A stretch of 12,833 bases of DNA from Blautia sp. (lineage in GTDB: Bacteria > Bacillota > Clostridia > Lachnospirales > Lachnospiraceae), in NCBI GenBank assembly GCA_017420455.1, contig JAFOJB010000489.1, positions 1 through 12,833 of the forward strand, in the 5' to 3' direction. Within the stretch, counting starts at the first letter, position 1, and each line of letters begins with the position of its first letter. Below the pieces are notes generated by a model, which had not been told where the DNA came from, did not search any database, and saw only the letters and a program-made list of their open reading frames with translations. Position numbers and translations under genes: made by a program. Shown here one piece after another: positions 7,546 through 12,833 of the stretch.

Positions 7546-7631
7546 TCACGACCGCCTCTCACGACCGCCTCTTCACGACCGTTTGCCGCACGGCCGCCTG
7601 CCAGACGATCATCTGCGCACGGCTGTGCGGC
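7546..7631. repeat. Short tandem repeat with adjoining GC-rich hairpin
   Basis: The 13-bp unit TCACGACCGCCTC occurs twice head to tail (7546-7558, 7559-7571), with a partial third copy, TCACGACCG (7573-7581). Immediately beyond, GCCGCACGGCCG (7585-7596) pairs with CGGCTGTGCGGC (7620-7631), a 12-bp stem with one wobble. The block lies just downstream of the thymidine kinase stop on the minus strand. The rest of the gene-free stretch 7345-7660 holds a small hairpin (GGCTGC 7400-7405 with GCAGCC 7413-7418) and the terminator candidate; I see no gene in it. There are too few copies and no spacers, so it is not a CRISPR array. Confidence 0.55.
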
Positions 7632-7660
7632 ACGGCCACAGAGCAGAAAAGCGGCGGGGT

Positions 7661-8245
7661 TCAATCCGCTCTGAATCTTCCCTGCATGTAATGTTTCCGG
7701 CAGAGGGCTATGTAGCTTTCATTGCCGCCGATAAAGACCTGTTCTCCCTCCCGCAGCATCTTGCCGCCGATGACCCGGGCGTTGAAGTGCGCTTTCTTTC
7801 CGCACCAGCAGACGGTGGGGATCTGTTCGATCTGGTCTGCCAGTTCGAAGAGGCGGGCTGCACCAGGGAACATCCTGGCCTGGAAATCCGTCCGCAGACC
7901 ATAACAGATTACGGGGATCTCGAAATCATCCACCATCTGCGCCATGAATTCTACCTGTCCGGGAGTCATGAACTGTGCTTCGTCAATAATGATGGCGGCC
8001 CATTCCTTCACATCCTCCTTTGTTCTCCAGCATCTCTTCGCGTATTCCACGAAGTTTTCCACGTAATCGCATTCAGCGGAAATCCCGATCCGGGAGGAAA
8101 CGACCTTTTCTCCATCCCGGTTGTCGACCTTCGGTTTCAGAAGGATCACCTTCTGTCCCCGTTCCAGATAGTTGTAACGTACCATCAGTGCGTTGGCAGA
8201 TTTTGAACTGCCCATGGCACCGTAGCGAAAATATAATTTTGCCAT
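7661..8245 (-). CDS. tdk: Thymidine kinase, E. coli type
   Basis: Phosphorylates thymidine (and deoxyuridine) with ATP in the salvage pathway to dTMP; cytoplasmic, usually a tetramer. The 194-residue protein lines up along its length with E. coli Tdk as I recall it. It has a P-loop near residues 9-16 (GAMGSSKS, where many have GxMxxGKS), IIIDEAQF with catalytic E89, and CYGLRTDF after it. The zinc-binding lasso has C146, C148, C182 and H185 in CWCGKK and CRKHY, then GGNESY in between. The P-loop serine in place of the usual glycine before KS is a variation worth noting. The ATG at 8245 is supported by AAGGAG 8 nt upstream. It starts 55 nt after the second ABC permease with no clear terminator between, so it probably shares that operon. 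Confidence 0.95.
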   Translation of the reverse strand: MAKLYFRYGAMGSSKSANALMVRYNYLERGQKVILLKPKVDNRDGEKVVSSRIGISAECDYVENFVEYAKRCWRTKEDVKEWAAIIIDEAQFMTPGQVEFMAQMVDDFEIPVICYGLRTDFQARMFPGAARLFELADQIEQIPTVCWCGKKAHFNARVIGGKMLREGEQVFIGGNESYIALCRKHYMQGRFRAD

Positions 8246-8300
8246 TGTTAGCTCCTTGATAAGTTTATTTCCGCGGACAGCGGGTCCGATGGACAGGCCG

Positions 8301-9635
8301 TCACAGGATATAGTTCACCGGGAAAGCCCATTTCAGTACATCCAGTACGGGAATCAGACTGCCCATTGGGAAGAAAGACCTGCATGTCAGGAGGGACAGG
8401 ATGATCACTCCGATGAAGGTTCCGAGATACATGGATTCCCGGTGGAAGAGCAGGGAATAGATGTAAGCCCAGATCGAACAGACGAGACCGTACAGAAGAA
8501 AGATCCCGACGGAGGTAAGGGCGTTCATCGGCGTGAGACTTTTGTAAATAAACATTCCCGTCAGATAGGCGGCGGTGATCGCCGCATCGATCACCATGAC
8601 CGGGGCCAGGATGGAAAGGAAGGACCACATGGCTCTGTCGGTGCCCCGCATGGCGTTGACCATGCGTTTCCGTTCCGGGGAAAACCTGGTCCTCCCGAAT
8701 ACGATGGCGGCTACGAAGATCAGGGTGCCGCAGAGGGCAAGGAAGCGGTCAGCGAGGGAAACCTCCGCAGGGACATAATCGGAATTCCGGGCAGAGGCTT
8801 CAGAAGAAGCATCTCCGGAGCCGGAGAGGTTTTTCTTCCCGGCATTCCTGCTGAGTGTACGCCGCTGCCGCTGCGAGGATGCGCCGGAGTCGGAAGTGCT
8901 TCCCTCCTGAACTTCTGATGCGTCCGTTTCGCCATCTGCCGCGCCGTCCGCTGCAGATGCACTGTTTCCGTCTGCCGTGTTTTCCACTGGTACCGCGTCA
9001 GCACTGCCATTGTTCATATCTGCTGCTGCATCTGCGCCCGCCGCGTTCTCTGCATCTGCGTCCACGGTCTCGAAGATGACCTGCAGCGTTTCGCCTCTGT
9101 CCAGGAAACCGTGGAAGGAGGCGAGGATGTCCTCCGTCAGCTGCTCGCTTTCATTTACGAAGGTCTTCCCGTCGGTGGTGAAGGAGACGAGCATCTGCTG
9201 GGCCGCGTTCATAAGAAAAGCGGCGAAGACCTTCTCCCGCAGGACCGGTCCCTTTGTGGTGGAGGTGGAGAAAACATAATCCATGAGGCCCTGCATATTT
9301 CCGATGTCGATCATATCGTTCAGCCGGGAATCCAGGATGAATCCGCAGTCCAGACGCCCGGAGCGTACCTCGTCCATCAGAGCCTCTCTGCTGTCAAGCA
9401 GTTCGAAAGTATACAGATCATCCTCCGCCAGACGATTCAGCATATCCTGTCCGTAATCCGCCCCGTCCAGGAAGATCCCATATACCGTACGATAGGATGC
9501 CGGAAATACCACATTCTGAAATACTGTGAGGAACAACAGGCACAGTCCTGCAAGAATATATATTCTGGGGCTTTTCAGGACATTTTTGAGGATCAGCAAA
9601 AAAAACCTGCCCCATCTTCTGCTATTTGTTTTCAT
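8301..9635 (-). CDS. ABC-2 type permease with low-complexity extracellular insert
   Basis: Membrane subunit of an ABC-2 exporter, 444 aa. One helix lies near the N-terminus (about residues 25-48). A large extracellular domain follows (about 50-290), then four or five helices (about 292-444). The extracellular part resembles other ABC2_membrane_3 permeases up to about residue 190. From about 190 to 285 it becomes a low-complexity stretch rich in Ala, Asp, Gly, Ser and Glu, ending in a basic patch (SQRQRRTLSRNAGKK). The protein stops at FPVNYIL, where its partner continues into one more helix, so the last helix may be missing. The ATG at 9635 overlaps the end of the first permease by 14 nt, and the nearest good GGGAGG is rather far upstream, which points to translational coupling. 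Cargo unknown. Confidence 0.82.
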   Translation of the reverse strand: MKTNSRRWGRFFLLILKNVLKSPRIYILAGLCLLFLTVFQNVVFPASYRTVYGIFLDGADYGQDMLNRLAEDDLYTFELLDSREALMDEVRSGRLDCGFILDSRLNDMIDIGNMQGLMDYVFSTSTTKGPVLREKVFAAFLMNAAQQMLVSFTTDGKTFVNESEQLTEDILASFHGFLDRGETLQVIFETVDADAENAAGADAAADMNNGSADAVPVENTADGNSASAADGAADGETDASEVQEGSTSDSGASSQRQRRTLSRNAGKKNLSGSGDASSEASARNSDYVPAEVSLADRFLALCGTLIFVAAIVFGRTRFSPERKRMVNAMRGTDRAMWSFLSILAPVMVIDAAITAAYLTGMFIYKSLTPMNALTSVGIFLLYGLVCSIWAYIYSLLFHRESMYLGTFIGVIILSLLTCRSFFPMGSLIPVLDVLKWAFPVNYIL

Positions 9636-10839
9636 TGATCTTTAAACCTATCCCTCCCAAAACTGCCATGCCGGTTCCAAACAACAGAACTCCCGCCAGA
9701 GAACTGACAGAGAAACCGTTCCAGAGAAGATCGGACAGGTATCTTTGCCAGAAACCGATGGGCAGAACCGAGGAGATCCGGTATAACGCCGGCGGCAGGT
9801 ATGCGGCCGGGAACAACCCGCCTCCCAGGACGAACAGCAGGATACTGATGATCAGGTAAAAAAGATTTCCGGAGTCGCCCACGGCGAAGGAGTTCACCAG
9901 ATGAATAAAGGCGGCCACCGAAAAGGCAATCGGAATAAGGCCAGGGATCACCGTGCTTACCATGGAAACAGAAAGCTCTGCCGAATTCGTGAAATACAGT
10001 GCCGGTAAAAGGACAATGATCAGCAGGAGCCAGTTTACAAAGGTTTCCACCAGAAGACGGGCAAGACTCCTGGTGACGGTAGTGATCCCCATACGGGCAA
10101 GACACACATCCACAGAGTGCTCCTTCTGGTCATAGAGCCCGGAAAAACCGGTTCCGAACAGCAGGCAGACAACAGCCAGCGCCACAGTGATGGAATAAAA
10201 GCCCATCATGGAGATGTTTCCATAAGGGGAAAGCATCGTGGTGATCCAGACAGAATTCCGGTTGAAGGCCAGATTCAGATAGTTGTCCGCGATGGTGTCC
10301 ATCAGGTCGGACACAGAGACATTCATCTCATAGACCTCGGAAATCTCATCCAGGGTATAGACATTGGCTTCTCCGATCTGCAGCATGGAAACGCCGACAT
10401 TGATCAGGTCCTTGAAAAGCTGCAGTCCAAGGCTGGAATCCTTCGCGACTTCTACGAGGACGGGCGTGTTGACTCCATGGTTGACATCCTGATACAGATC
10501 CTCTGTCAGGTAGATGGAAGCCTGCACGGTACCATCCCGTACGGCGCGCTGTGCTTCCTCCTTGGAGAGCAGCCGGAAATCACATACATTCCTTACGGCG
10601 TCCATTTCCCCCACCATCTGAACGGCCATGGTCGTCGCCATGTTTCCGTCAAGGACGGTGACGGCGACCTGAACCCGGGGCAGCAGAGACTTCTCCTTCC
10701 TGGAGGCTGCAAAAATGGCGAGAGTCCCCAGGATCAGGATGACGCCCGTGACCAGCAGCGTCACAAAAAAACGGGTCAGGATCCGTATTCCCTTTTTCCA
10801 GATGAGAAGGTAATAAATTCCCTTTCTTGGTTTTTCCAA
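9622..10839 (-). CDS. ABC-2 type permease
   Basis: First of two membrane subunits of an ABC-2 exporter, 405 aa from the chosen start. One N-terminal helix (about residues 18-40) is followed by an extracellular domain (about 42-210) and then five further helices, the last ending in LGGIGLKINENK. This is the layout of the ABC2_membrane_3 class (single helix, large outside domain, helix bundle). The start is uncertain. A GTG at 10848 overlaps the ATPase stop (GTGA) but has GGAGG only 1 nt away. The TTG at 10839 has GGAGG about 10 nt upstream, so I prefer it. A longer upstream frame runs inside the ATPase gene and is not used. It is tightly coupled to both neighbours and probably heterodimerises with the second permease. 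Substrate unknown. Confidence 0.83.
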   Translation of the reverse strand: MEKPRKGIYYLLIWKKGIRILTRFFVTLLVTGVILILGTLAIFAASRKEKSLLPRVQVAVTVLDGNMATTMAVQMVGEMDAVRNVCDFRLLSKEEAQRAVRDGTVQASIYLTEDLYQDVNHGVNTPVLVEVAKDSSLGLQLFKDLINVGVSMLQIGEANVYTLDEISEVYEMNVSVSDLMDTIADNYLNLAFNRNSVWITTMLSPYGNISMMGFYSITVALAVVCLLFGTGFSGLYDQKEHSVDVCLARMGITTVTRSLARLLVETFVNWLLLIIVLLPALYFTNSAELSVSMVSTVIPGLIPIAFSVAAFIHLVNSFAVGDSGNLFYLIISILLFVLGGGLFPAAYLPPALYRISSVLPIGFWQRYLSDLLWNGFSVSSLAGVLLFGTGMAVLGGIGLKINENK

Positions 10840-10844
10840 ACTGT

Positions 10845-11525
10845 TCACCCCTCCCCGGCCTGAAGGCGTCTGATGGCTTCCTCCGCATGCATGGGAACGG
10901 CGGTGCCGTCCTCCAGATAGAACAGATGTGTACACAGGCGAATCTCTCCCATATCATGGGTAGATAAAAGAATGATCCCGCCATTGTCTGCGAAGGAGGT
11001 GATATAGTCGCTGATGATCTTTTTCTGGTGGAGGTCCAGGGAGGAGGATGGCTCATCCAGCACGAGGACGGGCTGGGAAAGCGCCACCGCGCAGGCGATG
11101 GAGAGCCGCCTCTTCATTCCGCCGGAAAGGCTTTTCACCTTCAGGGGAAGGAGCTCGCGAAGCTGAAGCTGGGTGAGGATCGGCATGTCCATGTGAATGT
11201 TCCGTCCGTACCACAGCCGCAGAATGTCAAGCACCGAAAGGTCCTCCAGCAGGGGATTTTCCTGGGGAAGATAGCCGATCAGCTCCCGGAAGGCCTCTCT
11301 TTCGTGGAACATGTCATGGCCGAAGCAGTAAAAGCTGCCGCCGGTGGGCTTTCGGATCCCGGAAAGAATGGAGAACAGGGTGCTTTTTCCTCCGCCATTG
11401 ATCCCGATGATGCCGATAATGGAACCAGGGGGAGCGGAAAAGGAAATATCCGTCAGTATCTTCTTTTTTCCATAGCTTTGTGAAACCCGGGAAACCAGGA
11501 TCCCGGAGGTATCGTTCTGATTCAT
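10845..11525 (-). CDS. ABC transporter ATP-binding protein
   Basis: ATPase subunit (226 aa) powering the two downstream permeases; cytoplasmic, membrane-associated. All ABC motifs are present: Walker A GINGGGKST (41-49), Q-loop Q88, signature LSGGM (133-137), Walker B VLVLDEP with E158, and the H-loop histidine H190. The length is typical of a single nucleotide-binding domain from an ABC-2 exporter, without a C-terminal extension. The ATG at 11525 is chosen because AAGGAG lies 8 nt before it. The longer frame starting at 11738 has no ribosome site, and its extra residues do not resemble an ABC domain. It heads the operon ATPase-permease-permease-thymidine kinase. No sensor kinase, regulator or peptide gene adjoins it, so the cargo (peptide, lipid or drug) cannot be inferred. 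Confidence 0.93.
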   Translation of the reverse strand: MNQNDTSGILVSRVSQSYGKKKILTDISFSAPPGSIIGIIGINGGGKSTLFSILSGIRKPTGGSFYCFGHDMFHEREAFRELIGYLPQENPLLEDLSVLDILRLWYGRNIHMDMPILTQLQLRELLPLKVKSLSGGMKRRLSIACAVALSQPVLVLDEPSSSLDLHQKKIISDYITSFADNGGIILLSTHDMGEIRLCTHLFYLEDGTAVPMHAEEAIRRLQAGEG

Positions 11526-11685
11526 GGGAGACTCCTTTACAATATGTACTTCTGAAAAACCCGGATTTCCAAAAAACAGTGACTGCGTCCTGCGGCTGTT
11601 CCGGGAAAGGATACCTTCCGGCGGCTGCTTCTGCTGTAATCGGCCCCCAGCCGATGAGATTCTGAACAGAGTGCCTTCTGGTGTC
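11526..11685 (-). other. Leader of the ABC operon with stem-loops
   Basis: If the promoter upstream is real, the mRNA has a leader of about 160 nt. It contains a perfect hairpin, ATCGGC/GCCGAT with a TGGGG loop (on the plus strand ATCGGCCCCCAGCCGAT, 11639-11655). A second, imperfect one spans about 11601-11621 (CCGGGAAAGGATACCTTCCGG on the plus strand). On the minus strand a T-run (TTTTTT, plus-strand A-run at 11571-11576) follows a very short CAGTCACTG palindrome. This hints at attenuation but is weak. I do not recognise a known riboswitch class. Confidence 0.35.
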
Positions 11686-11691
11686 TGAAAC

Positions 11692-11720
11692 AGTATATCA
11701 TAGAAAGGCATGGTTTGAAA
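11692..11720 (-). promoter_or_regulatory. Candidate promoter for the ABC/tdk operon
   Basis: On the minus strand TTTCAA (11720-11715) is followed after 17 nt by TATACT (11697-11692), which is preceded by TGA, giving an extended -10 (TGn). The -10 matches TATAAT at five of six bases. The -35 is poor (three of six), which the extended -10 could compensate for. It is the only well-spaced candidate I found between the broken ATPase gene and the ABC ATPase start. Confidence 0.45.
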
Positions 11721-11783
11721 AGCAGGCTTGTCTGACATGTCCCAAAAACGGGCAGGAGGAACAACATGCGATAAACATTCAGC

Positions 11784-12833
11784 TTACGCTCTTTCAATCA
11801 CACAGCTGTGATGTTTAAACGCAGGGTTATCGTTCGGAACATTTTTGGCGTAATTGATACCGACCATCAGGATATTGCCTTAATAATGCTCCAGCCTGTC
11901 CGGGTAACACTGTCGTTTTATCTGGCTGATCGCTCCTTCGGCTGTTTTATCATATTTTAACTCTATGAGCAGAGCCGGCAGGTCCGGCCACTTTGTCCGC
12001 GTCACGATCCCATGTGGCCTTTAACAGATTCCGGGATATTTCGAAGGATTCGAAAGGGTCTTTCCATTCCCCGGACCTGGTCGAAGTCCGGAACTCGTCC
12101 ATAATTTCGCGGTTTGGGATAAATACTTCGCTGGTTTCGTCGTCATATCCCAGATAGCCAAGATGAATCAGAAGGGCAAGTACATCGTCCCTGCTGTGGA
12201 AAGTGGTCATATCATTCTGGTAGGATGACGTGTCCGTTTTCAACCTGCCGCCATCCATCAGAAAAGCAACAGCTTCTTTCAGGCCATCATAGTCTTTGCG
12301 GATATATTCAGCAAGAGCTTCATAGGTTTATGTTTTATTCCAGTAGTTACTGATCTGTCCGGTTATCATGGATTCTACAACAGATAATGGGCTGTAGATC
12401 GATACTTTATGGCCGTCATATATTCCCTGGCGATAATCATCTCTTTTTTCAGGAGGGATTCGATCACTGATCACATATCCGTCATACCAGTCTGAAATAT
12501 CAGTATAGTCCATTCCATAAAGAGTACAAAGCTCTTTGACCTCTTTTTCCGTAAAACCCGTGTACGTTGCCAGCTGCCGGGGGGATTCCATGGAATATTC
12601 CGTAAACATATTCAGGGTAGAATGCTCGCCGTATTTCTTTATCGGCAGAATTCCTGTCATGTAAGCCAGTGCAATATAGGTTTTATCTTTCATCCAGTCG
12701 CGGAGGAAATCAAGGTATTTCCTCTGTCCTGTATGATCTTCTTTCCTGATGCGGAATACAGCATCCCATTCATCAATAACGATTACAAACTGTCTGGTTG
12801 TGTTTCTGTAATATTTTTCAAGACTGAAATAGA
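11784..12833 (-). pseudogene. Broken AAA-ATPase/PD-(D/E)XK gene, cut by the window edge
   Basis: Remains of an AAA-ATPase-like gene (PF09820) with a C-terminal PD-(D/E)XK domain (PF08011/DUF1703 type). Its 5' part lies beyond the right edge. Visible parts include a Walker B-like FVIVIDEWDAVFR, then the YMTGILPIKKYG and SDWYDGY segments typical of the family. Three lesions are seen: an in-frame TAA at 12328-12330, where the text reads NYWNKT-stop-TYEALAEYIR (one base change from a GAA); a junction near 11972-11992, where TWDRDADKVA jumps to PALLIELKYDKTAEGAI in another frame, losing an estimated 50-60 residues that include the nuclease Asp; and a TAA at 11880-11882 (LEHY-stop-GNILMVGINYAKN). 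The tail then runs to the normal stop (IERA-stop) at 11784. Family function is unknown; this copy is almost certainly dead. Confidence 0.85.

Noticed and set aside
7546..7581. Possible CRISPR-like repeats
   Set aside because: Units are 13 bp and directly adjacent, with no spacers and no cas genes nearby.
7583..8206. Plus-strand open frame (207 codons) opposite tdk
   Set aside because: Antisense to an unmistakable thymidine kinase; no ribosome site or domain.
8258..8300. Terminator between the second permease and tdk
   Set aside because: Only a 5-bp stem (CGGAC/GTCCG) without a following T-run on the minus strand.
10117..10863. Plus-strand open frame (248 codons) opposite the first permease
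   Set aside because: Antisense to a permease with clear membrane helices; His/Gly/Asp-rich shadow composition.
11526..11738. Longer N-terminus for the ABC ATPase
   Set aside because: The extra residues match no ABC domain, and the ATG at 11525 has a well-placed AAGGAG.

Overview
The window looks like a chromosomal segment of an anaerobic Firmicute, most likely a Lachnospiraceae-type gut or rumen Clostridium. This is inferred from strong AGGAGG ribosome sites, moderately high GC, paired family 3 glycoside hydrolases (one with permuted domain order, as described in Butyrivibrio and Ruminococcus), a two-permease ABC-2 exporter and an AAA/PD-(D/E)XK-type ATPase gene. Species cannot be named from the sequence alone.

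Layout. Plus strand, 114-6241: a three-gene glycoside operon. It has a membrane-anchored, domain-swapped GH3 enzyme (998 aa), a canonical-order, apparently cytoplasmic GH3 beta-glucosidase (808 aa) and a small GtrA-like membrane protein (183 aa). It ends at a strong hairpin terminator (6288-6342) that works on paper in both directions. Next to it, 6355-6559 holds a cluster of further stem-loops with no gene.

Minus strand, 11525 down to 6574: an ABC ATPase, two overlapping ABC-2 permeases and an E. coli-type thymidine kinase form a probable operon. A gene-free stretch of about 316 bp (7345-7660) with repeats and hairpins follows, then a secreted YkuD-type L,D-transpeptidase that converges on the glycoside operon. 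The ABC operon has a candidate extended -10 promoter and a leader of about 160 nt.

Minus strand, 12833-11784: a decayed AAA-ATPase/PD-(D/E)XK gene running in from the right edge. It carries two in-frame stops and an internal deletion with frame change.

Working picture: one GH3 probably acts outside the cell while anchored in the membrane, and the other acts on imported or internal glycosides. The GtrA-like protein may serve lipid-linked sugar handling, but that link is only positional. The minus-strand genes are housekeeping (thymidine salvage, wall cross-linking) plus an exporter of unknown cargo. No phage, IS element, CRISPR array, tRNA or rRNA was seen. The most unusual items are the permuted/canonical GH3 pair with its GtrA partner, the hairpin cluster, the odd second ABC permease and the multiply broken ATPase gene.
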